Of a stretch of 41,175 nt of DNA, positions 1 to 9,469 are shown in pieces. A program made the translations under genes and the position numbers. Below the pieces are notes generated by a model. The model saw nothing but the letters and a program-made list of their open reading frames with translations. It had not been told where the DNA came from and searched no databases. The stretch is taken from NCBI GenBank assembly GCA_001839685.1, contig MLAK01000550.1:68232-109406 (forward strand). The letters run 5' to 3'. Each line of letters begins with the position of its first letter. Positions within the stretch are counted from its first letter, which is position 1. This stretch comes from Tritrichomonas foetus (lineage: Eukaryota > Parabasalia > Tritrichomonadida > Tritrichomonadidae).

Positions 1-2766
1 AAAGATTTCTCACAGAGTAAGGATTTCTCACAAAGTAATGTATTTTCTCCAACAGATGTCTTTTCAAAGACCGAGGCATTTACTCAAACAAATGTTTTTT
101 CCCAAAGTTCTGCTTTCACAAAGAGCGAAGAATTTTCACAAAGTAAAGATTTCACACGAAGCCAACCATTCACAGAAAGTAGTGTCTTCACAGAAACAAA
201 TGTTTTTACAGAAACCAATGCATTTACTCAGAGTATTCGATTTACCATGTCAAGTTCCTTCACAGATAGTCATTCCTTTACAGATAGTTTCCATTTTACC
301 AACAGCAATGAATTTACTTCAACAAATATATTCACATCCTCAAATGTATTCACTGCGTCAAGATCATTCACTCCTTCATACAACAACCAAGGGGGCATTA
401 ACGCCAAAATTCTTCATGAAAGATTAAAAGAAGCTATTGAATTAGATGAAATCGAAGCAAATGACGCTGTTTTACTTAATGAGTATTTTCAAAGCACAAA
501 CGTTTTCACTCCTGAACCAGGTTTAGAAGAATTCAATATAATGCCATCAATTCCAATCTTTTTGCCTTCAGAAGAAAATAGCGAGACAAGCGATGGAGAA
601 GAAAAAGAAGGCGGACAAGAAAAAGAGGGTGAACAAGAAAAAGATGTAGATGAAGAAAAAGAAAGTACTGAAACCAATCCAGTTTTATTCAAAGTAGACA
701 ATACAATAGATCCAACTCAAAAATTCATTGAAGTCAATCATGAATTTATAGAACGCCGCAATAAGCTTCTTAACATTAACAATAAAATGCACAAATATCA
801 AGAGCAACATGAAAAAAGCAACAAAAAAGATGAAAAGGAAGATTTTTCACTGACACAATCATTAAATAATTCATCTCCAAAGAATGAAGCAGATTTTTTC
901 TCGAATTCTAAGGATTCATTAATGACTAGTCATAATATGATTAGTTTTGAATGTAATAATACTGTCAATGAATGTGCGTCTTCTGATTTAGAATATATAT
1001 CTGTGCAAACAGATCCAATACTGCCCAACACTGTAGATAAAGAGCCCTATGAGAAAGATCAAGATTTCCCCGAAACATCGTCCGAATTTTTTGACAATGA
1101 AAAAGAATCATTTTCATCAAATCCATCAAATGAAGAAAGTCCACCAACTCCAGATGTTACTCCAAATAAAGGCTACGCAGAAGTTATTCGAGAATTTAAT
1201 GCAGTTGTACATTATGTGAAAGATCACGGAATCAGTGATTCATATTCGTCACAAGTTTTGCATTCATTTTATAACTTGGATTCAAAGTTATCAATTTTAG
1301 CTGTTTTTCAGGCTGATTTCAACTTCACTGATTATAATCATCACAACTACCATATAAATATAAACTATACTAAAAGTCTTAGTAATGATATAGTTGGCTC
1401 ATTAAGCATTCTTGTTAGTATGACTCCTGAGCACATCCATAATGCCACTTTTTACGTCTTCCAACATGATAAATCGCCTGTAATCATCACTAAACCATCT
1501 ACAGAGCAATCAGCTAAACGTCTTAAGCTCTCAAAATCAGCAGAAATTTCAAGAAGTTTGAAATCATCTTCCTTTGGACAATTTTTTTCATATTCTACAT
1601 CTAACAGACGCTCATATTTCGCGAAAGGTGGTGGTGCTATTTATGTCCATAATACTCAAGACATTGATTCACTAAAAACAATGAGATGTACTTTCGAAAA
1701 TAACAAATGTGCAGGTACATTTGAAATTTCATATGATTTACTTTTCTCTGGAACAAATATGTGGATTTCTTTACATGATAGTTTCTCTGCACCTCAAAAA
1801 TTCTCATATCGACAAAGTTCTAAATCGAAAGGTGAAAATGATGGACTTCAAGCAATACTTATTGATTCGACTTTCCCTGAAATTGATGACTCAGACACTT
1901 ATTTTGTAGCATCAAACACTTTTTCGGAAGCGCCACCAATCGTTGAAGTAAATAATACTGATCCTGAAGAAGATAATGATTTCGATTACCAACCAAATAC
2001 ACCATTTCCTTCATTTTCACCTGAACCAACTACAAAAAGTCATACTCCACGCCAAACAACAATTGATATGTTAAGTCTACCACCTAAACAAAGTGAATTT
2101 CCAACACCAGTTGCTTCGCCACCATCAACTAGTACTCCAACACAATCAGCTTCAGCTTCACGCTCATTTTTCTTTTCATCTGCCACTGTTACGGAAACAA
2201 TAATTGGTTCCATTGTAAATACTTTTACTCGCTCACAAACTTATTCAATTCACATTACGTATTCATTGACCCCTGTTTTTCAGACAACCTATACTGCTAC
2301 GCAAACTTATATCAACGGATACCTAACTAATACGGTTTTATCATTCTTGTCGAATTATTATTCTTATCAACAAATATCGACATTGACTTTAACAATTGCA
2401 GATTTTCCATTTACATTTATTTCATTTACACGAACTGTAATTGGTGACGTGATTATTTTACCTAAAGATGAAGAACCAAGATTTAAAATGAGTACAGGAA
2501 CACTAATTGGATTAATTGTAGGATCTGTTGCATCATTCCTTTTATTAATACTACTAATGATTGTTACTGTGAAATTCTTAAAGAAACAATCACAAACTTA
2601 TTATTCTGACGACCAAGAATTCATTGAAGAAGTGCCGTCCATAGTAAAAACGAAAATGAAAAATCCAGTTTTTATGAAAATGAATTATCAATGGGATTCT
2701 GATCCATTCAATATCGATTTTGAAGAAGTTACTTTAAGTTATAGCCCGGATTATCAACGCTATTGA
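1..2766 (+). CDS. Pmp-like trichomonad surface protein with FT/FS hexapeptide repeats (5' end outside window)
   Basis: The reading frame is open from base 1, so the start lies upstream; 921 residues are visible. Residues 2-127 are 21 tandem six-residue units of the form x-F-[ST]-x-[ST]-x. An acidic E/K/Q-rich stretch follows near residues 193-225. GGAI at residue 544 and FENN at residue 565 match the two short motifs of chlamydial polymorphic membrane protein (Pmp) repeats, a family known to be expanded in trichomonads. A Pro/Ser/Thr-rich stalk near residues 660-720 leads to one hydrophobic span (about 833-859), then KFLKK and a tail of about 60 residues that contains NPVF. This is a type I surface topology. 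Adhesion or host contact is inferred from the family. Only one clear GGAI/FxxN pair is visible here; more may lie upstream. Confidence 0.8.
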   Translation, partial: KDFSQSKDFSQSNVFSPTDVFSKTEAFTQTNVFSQSSAFTKSEEFSQSKDFTRSQPFTESSVFTETNVFTETNAFTQSIRFTMSSSFTDSHSFTDSFHFTNSNEFTSTNIFTSSNVFTASRSFTPSYNNQGGINAKILHERLKEAIELDEIEANDAVLLNEYFQSTNVFTPEPGLEEFNIMPSIPIFLPSEENSETSDGEEKEGGQEKEGEQEKDVDEEKESTETNPVLFKVDNTIDPTQKFIEVNHEFIERRNKLLNINNKMHKYQEQHEKSNKKDEKEDFSLTQSLNNSSPKNEADFFSNSKDSLMTSHNMISFECNNTVNECASSDLEYISVQTDPILPNTVDKEPYEKDQDFPETSSEFFDNEKESFSSNPSNEESPPTPDVTPNKGYAEVIREFNAVVHYVKDHGISDSYSSQVLHSFYNLDSKLSILAVFQADFNFTDYNHHNYHININYTKSLSNDIVGSLSILVSMTPEHIHNATFYVFQHDKSPVIITKPSTEQSAKRLKLSKSAEISRSLKSSSFGQFFSYSTSNRRSYFAKGGGAIYVHNTQDIDSLKTMRCTFENNKCAGTFEISYDLLFSGTNMWISLHDSFSAPQKFSYRQSSKSKGENDGLQAILIDSTFPEIDDSDTYFVASNTFSEAPPIVEVNNTDPEEDNDFDYQPNTPFPSFSPEPTTKSHTPRQTTIDMLSLPPKQSEFPTPVASPPSTSTPTQSASASRSFFFSSATVTETIIGSIVNTFTRSQTYSIHITYSLTPVFQTTYTATQTYINGYLTNTVLSFLSNYYSYQQISTLTLTIADFPFTFISFTRTVIGDVIILPKDEEPRFKMSTGTLIGLIVGSVASFLLLILLMIVTVKFLKKQSQTYYSDDQEFIEEVPSIVKTKMKNPVFMKMNYQWDSDPFNIDFEEVTLSYSPDYQRY
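4..381 (+). repeat. 18-bp tandem repeat coding for FT/FS hexapeptides
   Basis: Twenty-one consecutive in-frame 18-bp units, each coding x-F-[ST]-x-[ST]-x. Phe is invariant in every unit, and positions 3 and 5 are Ser or Thr except for few deviations. The array runs off the left edge, so its true copy number is unknown. DNA identity between units is modest while the protein pattern is tight, which suggests selection on the protein rather than very recent slippage. Confidence 0.9.
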
Positions 2767-3207
2767 TATGAAAAATCAACATAATAGCCCGGATTTTTCA
2801 TGAACTAATATGTTTTGTAAATATTATGTTTTTTATGAACTGCTACTCCATTTTTTTTTTATTGTTGTTGTTTCGTTTTGCTTTTTTAACATTCATAATT
2901 TAAACCCAATTTTCAGCTGATTTTAGCGAAAATGGTATCTTAAAGCATCTGGTGAGCATTCATTGATCTTCATAAATCTAAGAAAAAAGAATAATAAATA
3001 TAGAGATAGAGAATCAGAATATGAAAAAAGTGGAATAATAAAAGAACAAAGCTTTTACCAAACTTTAAAAAGTTTGAAGATAGTTTCTCAAACCTTGAAA
3101 AAGAATAAATAAGGTGGAAACACATCTTCAATTCTCCAAACTCTCGTGGTAACATTGGTGTAACATTCTGAAATCGAACCAAAATAAAAAAAAAAATTGT
3201 TTTTTTC

Positions 3208-3342
3208 CCAAATTTGTTAAGTGGATTCTCATTAACTTGCGAAAAAATGTTTTCATTCGCTATAAAAAAATTATTTATTTTCATTATAGCGAATAAAAAC
3301 ATTTTCGTCATAAATTCACGAAAATCCACTCTTCAAATTTGG
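3208..3342. repeat. Long imperfect inverted repeat (foldback)
   Basis: The left arm (3208-3265) and right arm (3284-3342) are reverse complements over about 58 bp, with roughly three quarters of positions matching. The outer CCAAATTTG and the inner TTCGCTATAA are perfect in both arms. The loop is 18 bp. A weaker A/T-rich complementarity continues outside both arms. No coding potential. It could be a MITE or foldback element, or a transcribed hairpin near the 3' end of the upstream gene. Confidence 0.75.
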
Positions 3343-3667
3343 AATTGTTAATTTTTTTTTTGTAAAACGTTGAACTTCTCTGAGATGAATTGAACTGTCT
3401 AAATTTTCATATTCATAATTTCCTTTCTGTGAAAAGATGGAGATTGTTTGTAAGATTTCTGGAGAATCGGTTTCAAGCATCGCGTTCATAAATCTTTTTA
3501 TTTCACTTTATTTAAGTAGCATTCGAAGATGATTTTCCAAAGAATTAATTCGAATTTTTCAATATATGAAATTCGAATTTTTATGGCATTCATGCCACCA
3601 ATCGGCTCCATCAATTCGGAACCAAACATATAATTATAAATTACTGAATAATATTATTTCAAATATC

Positions 3668-3687
3668 TTTTTTTTTTTTTTTTTTTT
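3668..3687 (-). repeat. Poly(T) run of 20 (poly(A) on the minus strand)
   Basis: An uninterrupted run of 20 T on the plus strand. Read on the minus strand it is a poly(A) tract starting about 50 bases after the stop codon of the small gene at 3739-4248, where an mRNA tail would be expected. Confidence 0.85.
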
Positions 3688-3738
3688 AAGGTGGTTTTTG
3701 TATCGAAAATTCATTTTTTTTATTTCACTTAAATAAAT

Positions 3739-4248
3739 TTAAACAAACTTACTATCACAATTAACTATAAGCATATCTGTAGTTAGCGGCTCGATCTGAT
3801 CCCAGTTTTCATCAAACCAGTGATAGATCGTATCAATGCCTTTGAATTGCTGGCTGTCTGTGTGAATTCCACACTTACCAGCAAGTATGACTGACATCTG
3901 TTTTAACTTTTCTGTTGTTAAATGATGTTCGTTTTGCAATTTCTCTAAAAAAATTATCGCGCCATTTGATGTCATCGTTTCTTTTACCTCGGCGATGATC
4001 CGCTTGTCGGCAGCTGAAATATCTTCTGCAGCCGCAGCTGCAGGATCATTCTGGGCTAAGTGATTTAAAGCGTTTTCCTTCGGCATTGATTGAAGCTCTT
4101 CTCGAATATTGTAAAGATGAGGGCGAATTTGATTTGAAACTTCGGGCCCAACTGATAACAATTCTAGAATTCTCGCAATTGCTGGATAAAGTGTGGAATT
4201 ATGATACATACTAATTTTTAGATAAACGGTCTCCAAAATCATCATCAA
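3739..4248 (-). CDS. Hypothetical small helical protein, possibly a frameshifted or retroposed copy
   Basis: I do not recognise this 169-residue protein. It looks coding: an alanine run (AAAAA near residue 70), balanced charged residues, and a Trp/Cys-containing C-terminal half. Local base composition is richer in G and C than the flanks. The first ~15 residues look less protein-like. In the frame just upstream, bases 4211-4357 code an overlapping peptide ending FDDDFGDRLSKN before a stop, so the true N-terminus may be in that frame, with a frameshift near 4215. The stop is followed by A (TAAA, the trichomonad-type poly(A) signal). A 20-base poly(A) tract lies about 50 bases further on. It is convergent with the Pmp-like gene. 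The protein may start at an internal Met instead. Confidence 0.45.
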   Translation of the reverse strand: MMMILETVYLKISMYHNSTLYPAIARILELLSVGPEVSNQIRPHLYNIREELQSMPKENALNHLAQNDPAAAAAEDISAADKRIIAEVKETMTSNGAIIFLEKLQNEHHLTTEKLKQMSVILAGKCGIHTDSQQFKGIDTIYHWFDENWDQIEPLTTDMLIVNCDSKFV

Positions 4249-4357
4249 AATTTTCTGACTCAGCCTTCACCAATTTTCTCCTGAAAATATGTTTTCTTTT
4301 ATAGTTGTTCCTTTCACATAAGAAGTTAACACTAAAAATTAGCTTGAAAAAACACAT
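4211..4357 (-). other. Overlapping 48-codon frame, possible displaced N-terminus of the small gene
   Basis: It begins at an ATG and ends in TAG inside the start of the frame at 3739-4248. The second half is acidic and protein-like (AESENFDDDFGDRLSKN). If 3739-4248 descends from a longer gene, this is its upstream part in a shifted frame. It could also be a chance frame; 48 codons alone is weak evidence. Confidence 0.3.
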
Positions 4358-4562
4358 GTCATGATTTGAATTGATGCCATGGAATGATTAATTGATTAAT
4401 AAATTATGATTATTAGATTCAATTTCATTAAGTAAATGATTAATTAATATAAATTACCACAATTTATCAATTAGAAATCGAAAAATTTATTTTGTTGATT
4501 TTTGAATACTTAAACGTAAAAAAGTGGAACATGTATTTGATACACTTTCAGTATTCACTAGC

Positions 4563-4563
<1 letters not shown>

Positions 4564-4610
<47 letters not shown>
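4564..4610. repeat. Poly(A) run of 47 bases
   Basis: Forty-seven uninterrupted A on the plus strand, directly 3' of the PDI-like gene that is read on the minus strand (so T47 after its stop). This is far longer than other homopolymers in the window. It may be slippage, a retroposition scar or an assembly length error. Confidence 0.9.
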
Positions 4611-4613
<3 letters not shown>

Positions 4614-4652
4614 GTTTTAAAATTTTACAAAGTATAAGATAAATTTATGCAA

Positions 4653-5900
4653 TCATTCTATTTTAGCAACATTTTTGTTAAGAAAGAAGTAAATTCCGAA
4701 AACAGCAACAGCAGCAAGAAGTACAAACAAACCAAGAATGAATGTTATACTTTTTGTTGCCAGTTTTTTTGGTTTCTTTTCATTCACCAAAAACTTTTTG
4801 GCACCATTTCCTCTAATTTTTTGAATACCTTGTTCTTTTGGATTTTTTTCTGATTCATCATTCGCTTCATCTTGGTCATTCTCAACATGGTCTTGTACAG
4901 AAATTCTCTTCCGAACAACATTTTGTGGGAAAAGTGTAGATAGATCGATATTCATTGAAGAATCTAGTTCATCATTTAAGACTTTATCGAGAACTTCTGA
5001 TGTTTCATTGTAGTTTAGTGCATTTTGAATAATCAAGAATTTTGTTTTATCTTTATTTGAAACAACAAACGCGATTGATGATATATTAAGTTCGCCAAAT
5101 AAACTCTTAAACTTGTTGTTATCAATTTTGCACAACACAAAGCTTTGCTCATATTTTTGAATGAATTCATTGAAATCTCTAAACTGGTTATGTGTACGGT
5201 GAACCAACAGACCAATTCTTCGATTACTTTTCATTGCATCACTATAGTTCCAATTTCCAAATGGGCCTAGTGAATATTCTTGAAGAAAATCAATTTCAGA
5301 TTGAAGATCGCTAGAAGAACCTTCATAATTTATAGTGGTTGTTCCACTAAGTTTTACAATTAATTTGTCATCATCAGATTTTTCCTGACCGACGTAAATT
5401 TTATTTTTTACTTCTGGGTAAATTTTTGTGATTTTTTTCACTTTTTCACAGATAGATTTAGCATCACCTTTTCCAGAATATATGAATGCTGGATATTCAT
5501 CATTAAACTCATCTTCAAATTTCATGCATTCAATTGAGAAATCTATTTTTCGTAGCTTTTCCGTTTCGTTTATAAATGATTCGAGTGTGCGAATGGGCCG
5601 AATCCTCTTGCCGCGGCCACGGACGATGATTCCGAATGTTGGAAATGAATTTGTTTGCATAATTTGAGTGCATGAATCTCTGTTGGCAATGTAATCGCAA
5701 TCGCCAACCAGGACCCCCTTGTCTTTTGCGTAATGGCTCATGAGTTCTTTCCAGACGGGATGAACTTTGAGGCAATGGCCGCAATGCGGAGAGTACAGGA
5801 GCATAAATACGGGCTTATGATAGCTTGTCTCGATTACACTTTTGGCATTGTCTTTATCGACTGTGATTTTGAGTGTGAAAAGAAAGAAAGTCCAAAGCAT
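4653..5900 (-). CDS. Membrane-anchored protein disulfide isomerase (thioredoxin-fold, CGHC)
   Basis: A 415-residue oxidoreductase that should form or rearrange disulfides of secretory proteins in the ER lumen. The N-terminal hydrophobic stretch (about 1-12) is a short signal sequence. A thioredoxin domain follows, with active site CGHC at residues 40-43 and the cis-proline in NSFPTF (Pro87). The middle region (about 100-330) is divergent and probably holds redox-inactive thioredoxin-like folds; no second CxxC was seen. An acidic then Lys-rich linker precedes a membrane span near 382-407 and an 8-residue tail. There is no KDEL-type signal, so retention must rely on the membrane anchor, as in TMX-type PDIs. 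The start is the first ATG before the signal sequence. It is divergent from the cotransporter gene at 7004. Confidence 0.88.
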   Translation of the reverse strand: MLWTFFLFTLKITVDKDNAKSVIETSYHKPVFMLLYSPHCGHCLKVHPVWKELMSHYAKDKGVLVGDCDYIANRDSCTQIMQTNSFPTFGIIVRGRGKRIRPIRTLESFINETEKLRKIDFSIECMKFEDEFNDEYPAFIYSGKGDAKSICEKVKKITKIYPEVKNKIYVGQEKSDDDKLIVKLSGTTTINYEGSSSDLQSEIDFLQEYSLGPFGNWNYSDAMKSNRRIGLLVHRTHNQFRDFNEFIQKYEQSFVLCKIDNNKFKSLFGELNISSIAFVVSNKDKTKFLIIQNALNYNETSEVLDKVLNDELDSSMNIDLSTLFPQNVVRKRISVQDHVENDQDEANDESEKNPKEQGIQKIRGNGAKKFLVNEKKPKKLATKSITFILGLFVLLAAVAVFGIYFFLNKNVAKIE

Positions 5901-7003
5901 TTTTTATGGATTTATCATCACCAGTTTTAGGTGAAATTTTGCGTGAATATTTGACCATATACCCAAATGTATTTCTGCCGATATTTGGTCATTCATTTTT
6001 TCATTGTGTTTTTCAGAGTGTGAGCTTTCATATCTTCGATATCATTTCTTAATACTTGTAAAAAATCATAAAAAGTCACTATTCAGTTTTGATCAATGTG
6101 ATTTGAATTGTAAACTCAAAAAAACTCTGAGTTTATTGATTCCAAAACTGGCTTGTATATTTAATTGCTTTAGGCCAGAATTCGATTATATTTGGATTTG
6201 GAGAAAATCTTATAAAATCGAATTTCCAGATATTTGTCAAACATTGAATTTTGATCTTCTTTTCATTAGGAGTTAATAATGATTTACAAGAATAAATGTA
6301 GATATGAACTAATTCATCCAACGTTAAATATAACATTTGTGAGATTTTGATCTTCTGTTCACAAATTCAATGTTTAAGTGGTCACATCGTCTGGGATAGG
6401 ATACTAAATTAACGTAAATTAAGTATCAATATAATTCAAAACTATTCGATTTATGGAAGTATGATTTTCCCCAAGATCAGATAAAATGAAAACAATTTGG
6501 GAATACGAATTACCTGACATAGTAAATATACTCTATTCCAATGATAATCAACAAAGACATTGTTTCTATTGTATTTTCGATTGGGCTTGTTATATTTTCC
6601 CATTTTGATGAATTCATGAGATGAAGAATTGAATTACAAATAAATTGAATTGTTCATAAATTATTCAAATTATCCCAAGTTGAGTGTTTTATGTTGCTCT
6701 GAAAAAATTCAAAGCTCATACAAATATAAATATCTTGTGCCCGCTGGATTTCTCTAGTTTTTTATAATCTATATGTTAAACAGATTCATTTTCACATTTA
6801 CAAAATAAAAACTATTTAGAATTCTATCTAACTTTTTAATAATTGGTGAAATGATCGTTTTAAATTTCCTTCATAGACTTAAATAGAATATTCATAATTT
6901 TCTGTTTATATCAAAAATCTTCTCAGAATATTTCATAAATCCTTGAATTTTTCAATCATTGCAAAAATAAAAATAAATCGAAATTTTAATACAAAATTTC
7001 ATC
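5901..7003. other. Divergent intergenic region between the PDI and cotransporter genes
   Basis: About 1.1 kb with no supported gene. It contains a 13-bp perfect inverted repeat (6239-6251 with 6363-6375) and a partly repeated tttgatcttct segment near 6250 and 6347. A 40-codon ATG frame at 6486-6608 and a frame without ATG at 6004-6276 are not long enough to call at this AT content. Confidence 0.5.
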
Positions 7004-9469
7004 ATGATTGACCAAGAGGAAAGCCCTGGTTTAGAATTAGAAGAATTCACTGTTCTTCATCCATCTCCAATTGATGCGTCCGAAATGGCACCTTCTTCTC
7101 TTTTCTACAACAGTTTTGGTGCAATGAGGCCAAATATCAAAAATCTAAGACAAGGAATTGTCGATCCTGAAGTTGGCAAACATAATTCTAGACCGAAAAG
7201 ACCACCACCACGTTTTTCCACAATCAATGGGGTCTATCTCAGATGCATTTATAATATCATATCAGCAGTTTATTATTTGAGAATGGGAACAGTTGTTGCA
7301 CAATGTGGATTATTATTGTCAATGGGAATGATTGTAATCTGTGCAGTTATAACAACTGTTACAACACTCTGCACAGCTGCACTTGTTACAAATGGAAAAG
7401 TTAAAGGTGGTGGCATTTATTACTTTATATCTAGATCACTTGGAGCTGATTGGGGAGGCACTGTTGGTGTTGTATTTGCATTTGCTACAACATTCAATTC
7501 TGTCCTTCAAGTTTTTGGTTTTGTCGAAGTTGTTCGTTGGCTTATTGGAAAAGATATCACAGCTGATGGAAAGTGGGACATTCCGATAATTGGCATTTCT
7601 TTGGCTACTGTTCAAGTTCTTTCTATATCATTATCATTAACATTTGATTTTTATTTCCAAAATTTTATGTCAGTTTTAATTGCTATTTCGTTAGTTGTAA
7701 TATTTTTCGGTTTCGCTAATCCAAATTCACCCAAATGGCTAATTTCAAATATTAAAGATAACTTATATCCAGACTGGAGAGATGGACATGACTTTTTCTC
7801 AGTATTTTCTTCATTCTTCCCTGCTTGTTGCGGAATTATGGCAGGTTCAAATATTAGTGGTGATTTAAAAGATCCACAAAAATCTATTCCAGCTGGAACA
7901 CTTGGTGCCATTTGGACAACCACTGGAATTTACTTAATTACTGCTGTAATTTTAAGTAGTGCAGCTGTTCGTGATGTTCTTCATGTTGATTTGAATATAT
8001 TAATGTCAATTTCACTTTGGAAACCACTTTGCATAGCTGGATGTCTTGGAGCTTCAATTTCATCATCAGCAACAGCACTGGTTGATGGACCAAAACTTTT
8101 ACAAGCTATATGCAAAGATAAAATTATGCCCAAATTCATGGATTTCTTTGCTGTTGGAAAAAAAGATACAGATGATCCGGTTCGTGGTTTTATTCTTGCT
8201 TATGTCATTGTTGTAATATGTACTTTCATCTTTAAGGATTTGAACACAGTTGGCATAGCTTTAACAAATTTCTTCTTAATTTCTTATGTTTTAGTTTGTT
8301 TTAGCTGTATTATTGGAACAGTTAGTCGTTCTCCAACTTGGAGACCAACGTGGAAGTTTTATCATCCAGCAGTTGCTGTATTTGGATTTGTATTGTGCAC
8401 TGTTGCTATGTTTTTAATGAACTGGATTTTTGCGTTATGTGTTATTGGTATTACTGCCATTCTTTATTGTGCTTTCCATTTAAGTCAAGCAACTACAGCA
8501 AACTGGGGATCTTTTACACAAGCACTTCTATATACAGAAATTGTAACAAACTTAAAGAAGTTGACTGGAGCTCCTTATCATACAAAGAATTTCAGGCCAC
8601 AAGTTGAATACTTGATTTTAGGAAAAGAAGATTTTGATAATCAAGTAAGGAACATTGCACCATTTAAAGAAGTTGCTGATGTTTCACATTCTTTACTTTC
8701 AATTTCATTATGGGGAAACAATCATGATGATAGTTCTGAAAATCTTCCATCATGTTTTATTAGAAGATGGAAAGATTTAGATCTTAAAACTGTTGCAACT
8801 GCTATCAAACAATGTGGATATGGACGAATGACACCCAATATGCTGTCATTTTATTGGCAACACAAAATGATATCAATGCCAGAAATATTCGATTTAGTTG
8901 GTGCAGCATTTGATGCCAACTTAAGTGTATCCATTTCCAGAGGATTTGAAAGCTTGGATACATCACTTGAGCATCGTTGGCCAATTGATGTATGGTGGCT
9001 TTTAGATGATGGTGGAATGACTTTATTGATTGCTTATTTACTATCAGAACATAGTGTTTGGAAAGAATGCAAATTACGTGTTTTTGCAATTGCCAATAAA
9101 GCAGAAATGCTTGATCAAAGACAAATTAAACTTCAAACTTTAATCAATCAATTTAGAATCCCAGCTGAAGTAATTGTTATAACTGGTATAGAAAATGATC
9201 CAAGACCTGAAACCAAAGAACAATGGAATAATTATGAACTTCAAAAAATTCAAGAAAACGAAAAGAAAATTAACTCATTTTTAAGATTACGTGAAATGAT
9301 TTTGGATCATTCAGCAAATAGTACCATCGTCATTGTTTCAATGCCTTTACCAAGATTAGCAATTGATCCTACTTTTTGGTTAACAATGATAGATTTTGTT
9401 AGTGATGCAATGGGCCCTTTTATGTGGATTCATGGAAATAACGAAAATGTTCTTACTTTTACTATTTAG
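7004..9469 (+). CDS. SLC12-family cation-chloride cotransporter
   Basis: An 821-residue electroneutral cation-chloride cotransporter of the plasma or vacuolar membrane, probably for volume and ion balance. After a cytosolic N-terminus (about 1-75) come some 12 hydrophobic spans to about residue 480. Family signatures: NGKVKGGGIYYFISRSLG in the early spans and GIMAGSNISGDLKDPQKSIP at about 277-296. After the membrane part come NWGSFTQALLYTEI and DVWWLLDDGGMTLLIAYLL (from residue 662), both typical of the cytosolic C-terminal SLC12 domain. The latter is closest to the NKCC branch. At 821 residues it is shorter than animal relatives, mainly at the ends. Whether it carries Na-K-2Cl or K-Cl cannot be decided by eye. 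The ATG at 7004 follows TTTCATC directly, so the 5' UTR may be only a few bases. Confidence 0.93.
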   Translation: MIDQEESPGLELEEFTVLHPSPIDASEMAPSSLFYNSFGAMRPNIKNLRQGIVDPEVGKHNSRPKRPPPRFSTINGVYLRCIYNIISAVYYLRMGTVVAQCGLLLSMGMIVICAVITTVTTLCTAALVTNGKVKGGGIYYFISRSLGADWGGTVGVVFAFATTFNSVLQVFGFVEVVRWLIGKDITADGKWDIPIIGISLATVQVLSISLSLTFDFYFQNFMSVLIAISLVVIFFGFANPNSPKWLISNIKDNLYPDWRDGHDFFSVFSSFFPACCGIMAGSNISGDLKDPQKSIPAGTLGAIWTTTGIYLITAVILSSAAVRDVLHVDLNILMSISLWKPLCIAGCLGASISSSATALVDGPKLLQAICKDKIMPKFMDFFAVGKKDTDDPVRGFILAYVIVVICTFIFKDLNTVGIALTNFFLISYVLVCFSCIIGTVSRSPTWRPTWKFYHPAVAVFGFVLCTVAMFLMNWIFALCVIGITAILYCAFHLSQATTANWGSFTQALLYTEIVTNLKKLTGAPYHTKNFRPQVEYLILGKEDFDNQVRNIAPFKEVADVSHSLLSISLWGNNHDDSSENLPSCFIRRWKDLDLKTVATAIKQCGYGRMTPNMLSFYWQHKMISMPEIFDLVGAAFDANLSVSISRGFESLDTSLEHRWPIDVWWLLDDGGMTLLIAYLLSEHSVWKECKLRVFAIANKAEMLDQRQIKLQTLINQFRIPAEVIVITGIENDPRPETKEQWNNYELQKIQENEKKINSFLRLREMILDHSANSTIVIVSMPLPRLAIDPTFWLTMIDFVSDAMGPFMWIHGNNENVLTFTI

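Larger units (their letters stand above)
2767..3738. other. Intergenic region with a foldback repeat and homopolymer runs
   Basis: No supported gene in 972 bp. It holds the inverted repeat at 3208-3342, a 13-bp direct repeat (aattcgaattttt) near 3547 and 3570, and a T run at 3668-3687. An open frame on the minus strand across about 2970-3329 coincides with the inverted repeat and low-complexity A/T tracts and does not look like protein. Confidence 0.6.

Noticed and set aside
2970..3329. Minus-strand open frame of about 119 codons
   Set aside because: It lies over the inverted repeat and A/T homopolymers and has a composition like translated low-complexity DNA (Phe, Ile, Lys).
4200..4212. GTATGT resembling a trichomonad 5' splice site on the minus strand of the small gene
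   Set aside because: No ACTAACACACAG-type branch/3' site follows; the only ACACAG lies about 350 bases on, inside good coding sequence.
6004..6276. Plus-strand open frame of about 90 codons
   Set aside because: No ATG at its start; the length is within chance at this AT content, and the sequence shows no domain.
6486..6608. 40-codon ATG frame, MKTIWEYELPDIVNILYSND...
   Set aside because: It reads somewhat like protein, but is too short to support without homologues; it could be a relic.
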